NCBI GenBank assembly: GCA_030150795.1
Contig: JASLFF010000733.1
Coordinates: 1-24,488, forward strand
Reading direction: 5' to 3'
Length of the DNA: 24,488 nucleotides
Source: Terriglobales bacterium
GTDB taxonomy: Bacteria; Acidobacteriota; Terriglobia; Terriglobales; Gp1-AA117
In this document: positions 15,921 to 24,174 of the stretch, one piece after another
How positions within the stretch are numbered: the first letter of the stretch is position 1
How the letters are laid out: each line of letters opens with the position of its first letter
The notes under the pieces: generated by a model
Told to the model about the DNA's origin: nothing
Databases searched by the model: none
The model's input: the letters and a program-made list of their open reading frames with translations, nothing else
Position numbers and translations under genes: made by a program

Positions 15921-15948
15921 GCGAGGGAGCCCGCGAAGGGTCCCTCGC
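15921..15948 (-). terminator. Hairpin downstream of the 15976-17379 gene
   Basis: GCGAGGGA (15921-15928) and TCCCTCGC (15941-15948) form a perfect stem, with an inner CCC/GGG extension after a one-base bulge. On the minus strand it is followed by TCTTTAGAAAAGG. It begins 27 nt after the stop codon. Confidence 0.6.
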
Positions 15949-15975
15949 CAGTTGCTGCTGGAACCTGAGCTTCGC

Positions 15976-17379
15976 TTAGAACGGCGCCGTCGTCGTTCCG
16001 CTGTTGTGGCCGATCTTGAGGCTTACGGTTGCCGGATTGGGGCCGCCGATGGTCACACCATGCACATCGACAACGTAGGTGAATTGCGAGCTGCTGCCAT
16101 TCACGGCTTTCAGATTGAAGTTGACGCTCAGGCCGTTGACCGTGCCATTGAACACAAAGTGCATGTTGCCGCCGACCTGGCGGAAGCTGCCTGCGGGAAT
16201 AGTCAGCGAGAAGTTGTTGACGGTAAGCGTGAGCGGCTGGTTAGCGAGATCAATGCCGCCGGTGTTGGCGCCCAGAGTGAAGTCGCCCTGCTCATGCAGA
16301 TTGTTGTTGATGACTAGGTTGTCAATGGTAAACGCGGCAAACGGCGAGGTCAGGTTGAAGATCGTCAGGTCTTGAGGATCGGCTGCCACCGGAATCCCTG
16401 AGGCCACCACGGTATTCGTGCCCGTATCGATCTCAGAGGCAGTACTGTTTCCTCTAACGGTCACGTAAACATCAGAGCCGTCTGGTGTGACCGCGACCCC
16501 AGTGGGTTGCGGGCCCACAGGAATAGTAGTGGTCAGAGTGTTGGTAGCCGTAGCAATAACTCCAACAGAGTTGCTTGTAATGCCGGACACATAGACTTGG
16601 CTTCCATCGGGAGTGACGGCCACCCTGAAATCGACTCCATCAAAGGGAATAGTGGCATTCACAGTGTTGGTGGCCGTGCTGATGGCCACAACCTCTCCAG
16701 GCGCCAAGCACCCGACGTACACCTGCGTGCCATCCGGGGTGATGGCCATTTTGGTTAGAGGCACGCAGCCGATGGGAATAGGAGGTCCCACTACGGTATT
16801 GGTGGCGGTGCTGATTACGGAGACGCTCTTGCCGCCTTCCTGAGCTACATAAACGCGCGTACCGTCCGGGGTGACAATAAGACTGGATGGGTTGCCACCC
16901 AGCGCAATGGGATTGGGCTCCACTGTGTTGGTCGCAGTATCAACAATAAACACCGCGTTTATCTGGTCCGCCACATAGATATGGGCCCCATCTGGTGTAA
17001 TGGCCAGACCAAGCGGCGCCACTCCAACATTTGAAATCGTGGCAACTGGCGTATTCGTAGCTGTATCGATGACCAGGATCGCGGAGGGAACACTCGCGTT
17101 TCCTTCGAACAAAGCATAAACCCGTGTGCCGTCAGGCGAGTTAACAATCTGTGATTGCAATGAGAACTGGTTAGGATCAAACGGAATGCTTGCCGCAGTG
17201 GTATTCGCGGGAATGTTGGTTACTGTGATGTGATCGATTCCGAGCGTATATCCGACAGTCTGAGCGTGGAGTGATTTCAGGGGAAGCGCTGCTGCAAGCA
17301 GGGTGAAAATAAAAAAGCGTAGGAAGCCGGAAAAGATGCGGTTCCGATTTCCCAGGGTCGTGCTGATTCTAACGTTCAT
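15976..17379 (-). CDS. Exported YVTN-family beta-propeller protein (array member 2)
   Basis: The protein has 467 residues. The signal peptide is unusually long, about 40 residues, with a charged n-region (MNVRISTTLGNRNRI) before the hydrophobic core (FFIFTLLAAALPL) and cleavage near LHAQ. A degenerate first blade (TVTNIPANTTAASI) is followed by six clear YVTN blades with the ITPDGxxVYV and IDTATNTVxxTI pattern, to about residue 340. The C-terminal ~125 residues form a shared domain: GDFTLGANTGGIDLANQ, LTLTVNNFSLTIPAGSF, and an end in KIGHNSGTTTAPF. The same domain ends the next two paralogs. AGAAAGGAAAGACC precedes the ATG and is conserved with a paralog. Function is unknown; a secreted scaffold or binding protein is inferred. 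Confidence 0.87.
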   Translation of the reverse strand: MNVRISTTLGNRNRIFSGFLRFFIFTLLAAALPLKSLHAQTVGYTLGIDHITVTNIPANTTAASIPFDPNQFSLQSQIVNSPDGTRVYALFEGNASVPSAILVIDTATNTPVATISNVGVAPLGLAITPDGAHIYVADQINAVFIVDTATNTVEPNPIALGGNPSSLIVTPDGTRVYVAQEGGKSVSVISTATNTVVGPPIPIGCVPLTKMAITPDGTQVYVGCLAPGEVVAISTATNTVNATIPFDGVDFRVAVTPDGSQVYVSGITSNSVGVIATATNTLTTTIPVGPQPTGVAVTPDGSDVYVTVRGNSTASEIDTGTNTVVASGIPVAADPQDLTIFNLTSPFAAFTIDNLVINNNLHEQGDFTLGANTGGIDLANQPLTLTVNNFSLTIPAGSFRQVGGNMHFVFNGTVNGLSVNFNLKAVNGSSSQFTYVVDVHGVTIGGPNPATVSLKIGHNSGTTTAPF

Positions 17380-17399
17380 GGTCTTTCCTTTCTCTTTCT

Positions 17400-17417
17400 C
17401 TTACTCAACAACATTGG
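17400..17417 (-). promoter_or_regulatory. Conserved leader motif, copy 1 (upstream of 15976-17379)
   Basis: The minus strand reads CCAATGTTGTTGAGTAAG here, about 20 nt before the ribosome site and ATG. Nearly the same bases stand at the same place before the gene at 18971-20347 (20371-20388), and a weaker form precedes 17520-18920 (about 18935-18952). It may be a 5'-UTR element or simply ancestral flank retained after duplication. Confidence 0.45.
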
Positions 17418-17452
17418 TTAGGACTTGGCGGACGAAGCGGCGCAAGCTTCTG

Positions 17453-17510
17453 TCTAGAAGGGCGCGGTGGGTCGAGCCGCTGTTGCTGCCGATCTTCAGC
17501 TCAGAGGCTG
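17453..17510 (-). pseudogene. 3'-end relic of a lost YVTN paralog
   Basis: Read on the minus strand this stretch encodes SSELKIGSNSGSTHRA and then runs into a TCTAGA-type end. That closely resembles the final residues of the array proteins (VSLKIGHNSGTTTAPF and LAIGNNSGSSTVNF). It lies between the stop of the 17520-18920 gene and the leader of the 15976-17379 gene and is too short to be a gene. The simplest reading is that an intervening paralog was deleted, leaving its last ~15 codons. Confidence 0.55.
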
Positions 17511-17519
17511 CTGTTTCTT

Positions 17520-18920
17520 TCAGAAATTCACCGTCGAGCTTCCGCTGTTGTTGCCGATGGCCAGAGCTACCGTTACCGGATTGGGCCCGATTTGTGTCGC
17601 CACGTTTTTGCCCTGGATGGTGAAGGTGTAGGTAAAGTTGGGGCTGTTGCCGATCAGGTTAAAGGTCACGCTCAAGCCGTTGAGCGTGCCGCTGAAGGTG
17701 AAATGCTGTTGCGACGAGTTGCCCACCTGCGTGACTGTGCCGGCGGGGACGAGTAGGCTGAAGCCGCCAACCGTGAGCGTCATGGGTTGATGGGCAAAAT
17801 CGAGCCCCTGGCTGTTTGCTCCCAGGCTAAGACTCCCCGACAAGGAAATCCTGTTTGGATTGCCGACATTGCTAGGCGTAGGCGCCGGGAATGAGGCAAA
17901 GGGCGCGTTCAGATTGGTGAACGCAACGGCAGTTGGCCCGAGCCCCACCGGGATTGTGGCAACCAGAGTATTGGTGGCAGTGGAAACCACCGAAACCGTG
18001 GCGTCGCTGCCGTTAACAGAGTAGACGGATGCACCATCCGGAGTGACCCCAACTCCGTTAGGAAACCCTCCTACCGCGATACTGGAAGGCCCCACGGTAT
18101 TGGTGGCGGCGTCAATGATTCGTACCACGTTCCCGAAAAGATCCGATACGTAGATCCGTTTTCCATCCGGCGTAACGCCAAGTCCACCAGATGGCGGCAG
18201 GGGAATAGTGGCAACCACAGTATTACTAGCGGTGGAGATCGCCTGAACATCCGAATTAGACTGTTGGCCACCTACATAAACAGTCCCGCCTCCCGGCGTA
18301 ATAGCAATGACCGGAAAAGGCAACTCCAGCGATGGAAAAGAGTCAACGGCAATGGACTGCACAATCGTATTGCTGGCAGTGTCAATTACCGAGACAGTAT
18401 TAAACCCCAGGACGTAAGCGCGGGTGCCATCGGGAGTAATGGCCGCTGCATACGGCGCGTTTCCACCGACGATGGTAGCGATTACGCTGTTGGTAGCGGT
18501 GTTGACCACCACTATACTGTTGCCAAAGAATGTGGGCACATAGAGAGTGTTGCCGTCTGGTGTGATGGCCGGAATTGCTGGAAAGCCGCCAATCTGAATA
18601 TTTGCAATCACAGTATTGCTGGCCGTTGCAATTACCGAAACAGTACCGTCAGAAAGATTTGTAACGTAGGCGCGAGTTCCGTCCGGGGTGAAAACCACAC
18701 CGGCTGGGGTGTTCCCAGTCCCAATGGTTGCGGTGCCAGCGTTGTTGGCCACATCAATCACTGAAACCGTATTGCTACTGCTGTTAGTCACATAGGCCAC
18801 GGTCTGGGCGTGGAGTGTGGTGCAGGCAAACACTGCTGTGAGCAGGCTGAAAATATAAAGGCGCAGGAAGCCGGACACTAAGCTCCGATTTCCAGAGGTC
18901 TTGCTGATTCGAACGTTCAT
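17520..18920 (-). CDS. Exported YVTN-family beta-propeller protein (array member 3)
   Basis: The start at 18920 (MNVRISKTSGNRS) is chosen because it aligns with the paralogs and follows AGAAAGGAAAGACC; an in-frame ATG 7 codons upstream lies inside that ribosome-site region. The 466-residue product has a ~38-residue signal peptide ending TTLHAQT. Seven YVTN blades extend to about residue 335, the first being AYVTNSSSNTVSVID. The shared ~125-residue C-terminal domain contains GLDFAHQPMTLTVGGFSLL and ends in NNSGSSTVNF. Blades carry the classical PDGTRAYV and ATNTVxATIxVG pattern. No lipid-attachment cysteine follows the signal. A secreted or surface-bound role is inferred. Its C-terminal domain is very similar to that of the 18971-20347 protein, suggesting recent duplication or gene conversion. 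Confidence 0.87.
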   Translation of the reverse strand: MNVRISKTSGNRSLVSGFLRLYIFSLLTAVFACTTLHAQTVAYVTNSSSNTVSVIDVANNAGTATIGTGNTPAGVVFTPDGTRAYVTNLSDGTVSVIATASNTVIANIQIGGFPAIPAITPDGNTLYVPTFFGNSIVVVNTATNSVIATIVGGNAPYAAAITPDGTRAYVLGFNTVSVIDTASNTIVQSIAVDSFPSLELPFPVIAITPGGGTVYVGGQQSNSDVQAISTASNTVVATIPLPPSGGLGVTPDGKRIYVSDLFGNVVRIIDAATNTVGPSSIAVGGFPNGVGVTPDGASVYSVNGSDATVSVVSTATNTLVATIPVGLGPTAVAFTNLNAPFASFPAPTPSNVGNPNRISLSGSLSLGANSQGLDFAHQPMTLTVGGFSLLVPAGTVTQVGNSSQQHFTFSGTLNGLSVTFNLIGNSPNFTYTFTIQGKNVATQIGPNPVTVALAIGNNSGSSTVNF

Positions 18921-18970
18921 GGTCTTTCCTTTCTCTTGCACAACAAAACATTTCTCGCGGGCGCTCGGGT

Positions 18971-20347
18971 TTAGAAATTCACCGTCGTGCTTCCGCTGTT
19001 ATTCCCGATAGCCAGGGTTACTGTGACCGGATTGGGACCCGCTTGCGTACCTGCGTTCTTGCTCTGGATGGTGAAGCCGTAGGTAAAGTTGGGGCTGTTG
19101 CCGAAAAGATCAAAGGTCACGTTCGCCCCGTTCACCTTCCCGCTGAAGGAAAAATGCTGTGGCCCCACCTGCTTGACCGAGCCGGCGGGAACAAGCACGC
19201 TGAAGCCGCCGACCGTAAGAGTCATGGGTTGATGAGCAAAATCGAGCCCCTGGCTGTTTGCGCCCAGGGTAAAACTTCCCGAGACAGTAATCCTGTTTGC
19301 GTTGCCGGAGCCCGGAGTAGGCGACGGGAACGAGGCAAAGGGCGCGTTCAGGTTGGAGATCGCGATGTCAAACGGCCCGCTTCCCACCGGCACCGTTGCC
19401 ACCACGGTATTCGTTGCGGTCGCAATCACTGAGGCTGTGCTGTTGAAGTTGGTAACGTAGGCGAAAGCGCCGTCAGGCGTGATCGCCATTGCGAAGGGAA
19501 ACGCGCCAATCGAAATGGAAGCAGCTTCCAGAGTGTTGGTGGCCGTATCGATGATGCCCACGGCGCCAGTCCCAGTCCCCTCCGCTACATAAGCGCGGCT
19601 TCCGTCCGGAGTAAAGGCAATTCCCGCTGGGTTTCCCGGCACAGCAATGTTGGCAACCTGCGTGTTGCTCGCAGTAGAGATAACCACGACATTGCCGTTC
19701 AGAAGCGTCAGGTAAACATGGCTTCCATCCGGCGTGATGCCAAGACAGCGCTGGAACGCGGAGAACCCAGACGGGGCGATGGGCGATCCAACCACCGTGT
19801 TGGTCGATGCGTCAATCACGAAGACGCCTTGGACGGTATTGACATAGACATGGCTGCCATCCGGAGTGACTACGGCCGGGATGGGACCGTCTCCGACGCC
19901 AACGGTCGTGGTTACGCTCTTGCTTGCCGTGTCAACCACAACAACGCCGCCGTTGTTATTTGGCACAAACAGAGTTTTGCCATCTGGACTAATGGCTGAA
20001 AATCCAGGAGTGCCGCCAGTACTAATCGTTGCGGTCACGCTATTGGTGGCCGTATCAATTACTGAGAGAGTGCCATCGTTGGAATTTGAAACATACGCGG
20101 TCGTTCCGTCAGGTGAAACAACCACGCCTGCCGGGCCGGATCCGACTGGAATAGTTGCGGCCACGCTGTTGGTGGAAGTGTCAATCACGGAAACCGTGTT
20201 CGTATTTATGCTGGTTACGTAGGCTCTGGTCTGCGCGTGGAGTGTGCTGAAGGCGAACGCTGCTATGAACTGGCTGAAAATAAAAATGCGCAGGAAGCCG
20301 GATACTCGGTTCCAATTTCCAGAGGTCTTCTTGGATTGAACATGCAT
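18971..20347 (-). CDS. Exported YVTN-family beta-propeller protein (array member 4)
   Basis: The protein has 458 residues. The ~40-residue signal peptide (MHVQSKKTSGNWNRV, then a hydrophobic core and STLHAQT) matches its two neighbours. Seven YVTN blades follow, for example RAYVTSINTNTVSVIDTSTN and PDGTTAYVSNSNDGTLSVID, to about residue 335. The shared C-terminal domain has SQGLDFAHQPMTLTVGGFS and LVPAGSVKQVGPQHF, and ends in NNSGSTTVNF. Its 5' side holds the conserved leader motif at 20371-20388 and a GAAAGAGGAAAAACT ribosome site. Only 50 nt separate it from the start of the next array gene downstream (18920), so these two may be cotranscribed. Function is unknown. Confidence 0.88.
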   Translation of the reverse strand: MHVQSKKTSGNWNRVSGFLRIFIFSQFIAAFAFSTLHAQTRAYVTSINTNTVSVIDTSTNSVAATIPVGSGPAGVVVSPDGTTAYVSNSNDGTLSVIDTATNSVTATISTGGTPGFSAISPDGKTLFVPNNNGGVVVVDTASKSVTTTVGVGDGPIPAVVTPDGSHVYVNTVQGVFVIDASTNTVVGSPIAPSGFSAFQRCLGITPDGSHVYLTLLNGNVVVISTASNTQVANIAVPGNPAGIAFTPDGSRAYVAEGTGTGAVGIIDTATNTLEAASISIGAFPFAMAITPDGAFAYVTNFNSTASVIATATNTVVATVPVGSGPFDIAISNLNAPFASFPSPTPGSGNANRITVSGSFTLGANSQGLDFAHQPMTLTVGGFSVLVPAGSVKQVGPQHFSFSGKVNGANVTFDLFGNSPNFTYGFTIQSKNAGTQAGPNPVTVTLAIGNNSGSTTVNF

Positions 20348-20370
20348 AGTTTTTCCTCTTTCTCATTTCT

Positions 20371-20388
20371 CTTACACAACAACATTGA
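20371..20388 (-). promoter_or_regulatory. Conserved leader motif, copy 2 (upstream of 18971-20347)
   Basis: The minus strand reads CTCAATGTTGTTGTGTAAG, matching copy 1 at 17400-17417 in nearly all positions and lying at the same distance from the ATG. The remaining 5' sequence of the two genes does not match, so the motif stands out against its surroundings. Confidence 0.45.
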
Positions 20389-20508
20389 GTTGCGATTGCA
20401 GCTTCGTTTCAGAATTGCAACGAATTAAGTCGAAGAAATTTTTGCTAGGCCATGCGATGTGCCTGTGCTCGTGATTATTGGAAAGTTCTTATCTAGAATT
20501 GCAGCTCG

Positions 20509-20691
20509 TCATTTCGTCCCAATGCCTGGCTTGCTCCCTTGCTTCATGGTGTTTTCAATAAACGCCAATAGTTCATGAATGGAATAGAAACGAAGGGCTT
20601 TTCCCGTTCTAACCTCTTCAATATGGCCTTGGGCTGAACCTGTCTCTAGATCGAGCTCGCGCGTCAGCTTCAGTACAAAGGTCTGTTGCAT
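20509..20691 (-). CDS. Small conserved-looking hypothetical protein
   Basis: This 60-residue protein has the sequence pattern QQTFVLKLTRELDLETGSAQGHIEEV / TGKALRFYSIHELLAFIENTM. It reads as a short beta-rich segment followed by a helix and no membrane segment. The 'GxIEEVxTGxxxRFxSxxELLxFI' layout resembles small acidobacterial proteins of unknown function, which supports a real gene. No function is known to me. It is divergent from the large regulator at 20794, with 102 bp between the two starts. The intergenic direct repeat may regulate both. Confidence 0.65.
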   Translation of the reverse strand: MQQTFVLKLTRELDLETGSAQGHIEEVRTGKALRFYSIHELLAFIENTMKQGSKPGIGTK

Positions 20692-20738
20692 AACCTGGAC
20701 ATAGTCTAAGGAAGCTTTAAGAGAATCATCGTGAACGA

Positions 20739-20759
20739 ACGGTAAAATCTACGGTAAAA
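20739..20759 (+). promoter_or_regulatory. Direct repeat ACGGTAAAA x2, candidate operator
   Basis: ACGGTAAAA occurs at 20739-20747 and again at 20751-20759, a 12-bp period, in the divergent promoter region between the small protein and the regulator. OmpR-type winged-helix proteins, the type at the regulator's N terminus, typically bind direct repeats spaced about one helical turn. Autoregulation is inferred. Confidence 0.4.
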
Positions 20760-20793
20760 ATTAACTCTGCCCATGCGTGGGCTGGGCGTATAG

Positions 20794-23700
20794 TTGGCAA
20801 GCAATCATTCATCATTCAGGCAAGACAAGCTCGTGAAGCAATTCTTCCCATTTCGGCTCGATCCCGGGAATCAATGTTTGTGGCGCGGAGAGACAAAGGT
20901 CGCATTAAGACCTAAGGCGTTTGCGGTGCTCGCCTATCTTGTACAGCATGCCGGACGTCTGGTTTCCCAAAAAGAACTTCTTGATGCCCTATGGCCGGAT
21001 ACCTTCGTTCAGCCGGATGTATTGAAAAGCCACGTGCTTGAAGTTCGTTCGGCCCTGGGCGATAACCCTAAGTCCCCGTCCTTTATTGAAACGCTTCCTC
21101 GTCGCGGCTACCGCTTCATCAAGGACGTGGTTGAGACGACCGCGCAAGCATCAATTTCCGCTGCGGTCTCCGGGAGCCAAATCATAGGCCGCGAATTTGA
21201 GCTGGAGAAATTGCACGACTACCTGCGCCGCGCGCGCACAGGCGAGCGCCAGGTTGTCTTTGTAAGCGGAGAAGCGGGCATCGGCAAGACCACGCTGGTC
21301 GACGCATTTATCTCGGATGCCAGGAAACGCGTTTCCGGCGTTCGTATTGCGCGGGGCCAGTCCGTGGAAGGCCACGGAGTTCAGGAGCCTTACTACCCGG
21401 TGTTGGTGGCCTTGGCTGAGGTGCTGCGTGAAAGAGAAGCATTGGTCCCATTTCTGGAAACTCATGCTCCCACCTGGCTGGTGCAGTTTCCCATGTTGCT
21501 CAAGCCGGAGCACCGGCAACTCCTGCAGCGTGAGATTCTAGGGGCTACTCGGCAACGGATGATACGCGAGCTGTGCGAGGTCCTGCCTCATATCTCAGCC
21601 GAAGAAACTCTTCTTCTTGTTCTGGAGGACATCCACTGGGCCGATGCCGCCACCATCGAACTGATCGCGGCCATAGCGCATAGTCAGGCTCAAGGCCGGC
21701 TACTGCTGATCGTAACCTACCGTCCCGTTGAGGTGGTTTTGTCGCAACATCCTTTGAAGAGGGTAAAGCAGGACTTAATTGTTCATAGGCTCTGCCATGA
21801 ACTGGCCATAGAGGCGTTGAGTGAAGCTGCGGTTGAGCGCTACCTTTCCGCTCAATCTCCCGGCCATAGCCTGCCCAATGGCTTGGCTGAAGTGATGCAC
21901 CGAGTGACGGAAGGCAATCCTCTGTTTCTCCGCGCGGCGCTGGACCATCTACTTGCGCGCGGCCGTCTAGTGTGCGGGCAGGAGCAATGGAAGATAAACA
22001 TCCCGCTGCAGGAAATTGAAACGGAAGTCCCAGACAGCCTGCGCCAGATGCTTGAGCTTGAGGTGGAAAGGCTTTCGCAAGAGGAGCGCCGGGCCCTTGA
22101 TGCTGCCAGTGTCTGCGGTGTTTCGCTTCTGGCGCACGTCGGCGCGGCGGCGGGAGAGTTCGATCCGGAAGGATACGAAGAAATCTGCCAGCAGCTCTCT
22201 CGCCGGCGGCAGATCCTGCGTGTGGCCGGTTTGCAGAATTTACCGAACGGCGCTACGACGCTTCGCTGCAGATTTATCCATGCCTTTTATCGGCAGGCGA
22301 TTTATGACCGCTTGCCTCCCCGGCGGCGGTCCAGGCTCCACTTGCGCGCGGGGTGCTCCATGGAAGCGCTCTCTTCTGAAACTTCCGGCAAGAACCCCTC
22401 AGAGCTTGCTCTCCACTTTGAAGCCGGAGGCGATTGGGCGAAGGCCGCCAGGTATCTTCAATTAGCTGCGGTAAACAAAGGCCAACGGTTTGCCTATAGC
22501 GAGGTGGCAGCTGATCTGGAACATGCCCTGGAACTACTGGCTAAACTTCCTCCCGCTGAAAGCATCGCGGCCAAGATCGAGGTTATGCAGAAGCTCGGAA
22601 CCGTCTATTTTGCAATGGAGGACTTCCCCCGGTCTATCTCGATGCTGGAAACAGTTGCTGAGCGGGCTTCCCAGCAAGGAGACAGCCTGAGCGAAATCGG
22701 TGCGCTATTTCAATTGGGAGTTATTTTTGGGCGGATTAGCGTCTCAAAGACGGCGCAGATTGCTGGTCGTCTCTTTCAAGTGTGCGACCGTGAGAGGGAC
22801 CAGGTCTTGCGGGCACGCGCACGGATGGGTGGCCTCTTATTGCGATTGAGTACCGGAGATGGGAATGAGCAGGATGCGCGACAATTTCATGATGAATTGG
22901 CGGCGGTTCAAAGCCATTTGGATAGTCACGCTCAGGCTGCGCACACTGCGGAATACGGTCTTTTCCAGTTTTGTTTATCTAAGTATCAGGACAGTCTTCA
23001 TGCGATGGAGGAAGCGCTGCCTCTCCTGGTGCAGGCCGGCGACATTCGGCATCGCTTCGGATTCACGACGCTGATTATGGTTCTCGCATTCTCAGGCGAC
23101 TGGGGCAAGGCAATGCGTATCGCCCACGATGCGGTGGCAACGGCGCAAAAGAATGAAAATCACAGCCGTGTAGCCGTACTGCGTATCTACCGGGCTTTGG
23201 CTCATCTGGTAGCCAATGACTGGACCAGAGCTCTTGAATTGTGTGAAGCAGCTTTTCCGGCACTAAGTGATCCGTATCAGGTTATGTTCTTGCGTGTAGG
23301 ACTCGTCTTGGCAGGAACCGCCCTGATAGGTCTTGGCCGGACCGAATTGGCAGCCACATATCTTTCGCAAGCGCGCCATGGAATTGATAGCCAGCCGGTT
23401 GCGATGGAGTGGTACTGGAAGATGCCTTTGCAAGCTGCCCTGACGGAGCTTTCGCTCCAGCGTGGCGACCTCAAGCAGGCTCGCATCGAGGCAGAGCGCT
23501 TTGTAGAAACCAGCATGGCAACCAACGAACGGACTTGGCTAAGCCTGGCCTGGGAAGCCAGGGCGCGGGTGGCCCTTGCCGGTTCCGACCTGCAAAACGC
23601 CCGGGAATATATTCGAAAGGCCATTGCGGTTATGCAAGGATTTGACCTTCCCTTGGCGGCTTGGCGTGTGCATGCTACCGCAATGCAGCTTTTCCCTGAA

Positions 23701-23889
23701 AACTCTGCAGAGCACCATCGCCTCGCTGCCGCTGTTGTCCTGCGATTGGCTGAATCGCTCCAAGAGTTCCCCCAGTCGCAGGATACATTTCTTTCCTCGG
23801 AATCGGTGCGCAACCTTGCCGCAAACGACTCCCGTTTGGAGGAACAGGGGACAAGGTTGTCAATTGCGAAGAGGGTTGGAGGCCGATAG
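20794..23889 (+). CDS. Winged-helix / ATPase / TPR-like transcriptional regulator
   Basis: The product is up to 1031 residues. An in-frame TAG lies immediately upstream, so the start is TTG 20794 or GTG 20833 (loses 13 residues); neither has a strong ribosome site. Residues ~17-110 are an OmpR/ToxR-type winged helix (VALRPKAFAVLAYLVQHAGR, SQKELLDALWPD, IETLPRRGYRFI). Residues ~130-480 are an AAA/STAND-like ATPase with Walker A GEAGIGKTT (159-167) and Walker B LLLVLEDIHWAD (273-284). From ~540 to the end is a helical, TPR-like repeat region suited to ligand or protein binding. No transmembrane segment is seen, so it is cytoplasmic. By family analogy it is an ATP-dependent, signal-responsive activator. 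The targets could include its neighbours; this is inference from position. Confidence 0.88.
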   Translation: MASNHSSFRQDKLVKQFFPFRLDPGNQCLWRGETKVALRPKAFAVLAYLVQHAGRLVSQKELLDALWPDTFVQPDVLKSHVLEVRSALGDNPKSPSFIETLPRRGYRFIKDVVETTAQASISAAVSGSQIIGREFELEKLHDYLRRARTGERQVVFVSGEAGIGKTTLVDAFISDARKRVSGVRIARGQSVEGHGVQEPYYPVLVALAEVLREREALVPFLETHAPTWLVQFPMLLKPEHRQLLQREILGATRQRMIRELCEVLPHISAEETLLLVLEDIHWADAATIELIAAIAHSQAQGRLLLIVTYRPVEVVLSQHPLKRVKQDLIVHRLCHELAIEALSEAAVERYLSAQSPGHSLPNGLAEVMHRVTEGNPLFLRAALDHLLARGRLVCGQEQWKINIPLQEIETEVPDSLRQMLELEVERLSQEERRALDAASVCGVSLLAHVGAAAGEFDPEGYEEICQQLSRRRQILRVAGLQNLPNGATTLRCRFIHAFYRQAIYDRLPPRRRSRLHLRAGCSMEALSSETSGKNPSELALHFEAGGDWAKAARYLQLAAVNKGQRFAYSEVAADLEHALELLAKLPPAESIAAKIEVMQKLGTVYFAMEDFPRSISMLETVAERASQQGDSLSEIGALFQLGVIFGRISVSKTAQIAGRLFQVCDRERDQVLRARARMGGLLLRLSTGDGNEQDARQFHDELAAVQSHLDSHAQAAHTAEYGLFQFCLSKYQDSLHAMEEALPLLVQAGDIRHRFGFTTLIMVLAFSGDWGKAMRIAHDAVATAQKNENHSRVAVLRIYRALAHLVANDWTRALELCEAAFPALSDPYQVMFLRVGLVLAGTALIGLGRTELAATYLSQARHGIDSQPVAMEWYWKMPLQAALTELSLQRGDLKQARIEAERFVETSMATNERTWLSLAWEARARVALAGSDLQNAREYIRKAIAVMQGFDLPLAAWRVHATAMQLFPENSAEHHRLAAAVVLRLAESLQEFPQSQDTFLSSESVRNLAANDSRLEEQGTRLSIAKRVGGR

Positions 23890-24042
23890 CAAGCGCCGGC
23901 AGAAAGCCTTCACTCCCACACGCTTTCCTCTTTCGCGCGCACGCATTCTCGAGGCTGGATAAGTTAATACTAAGTGAATCTAGCAAATGTATAAGACCTC
24001 TCTTAAAGTCAGTGGTTTCTATGAATGTCCTCATTAGAATCT

Positions 24043-24063
24043 ATCTATATTCACTTTATAGAT
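24043..24063. promoter_or_regulatory. Inverted repeat upstream of the lectin-like gene
   Basis: ATCTATA (24043-24049) and TATAGAT (24057-24063) are perfect inverted repeats separated by 7 nt, in the AT-rich 285-bp region before the gene at 24175. It could be a regulator-binding site. A second small hairpin, TCGGC/GCCGA (24144-24158), sits just before the AAGGAG ribosome site. Confidence 0.35.
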
Positions 24064-24174
24064 CGGCCCGATTAAAAAGATATTTATTATCTTGTAATCT
24101 ATTGCATGTTGAGAGCAGGCGGGAGTAGGCTGAGGATTTTAAATCGGCTCTTTGCCGACAGTAAGGAGATAGTC

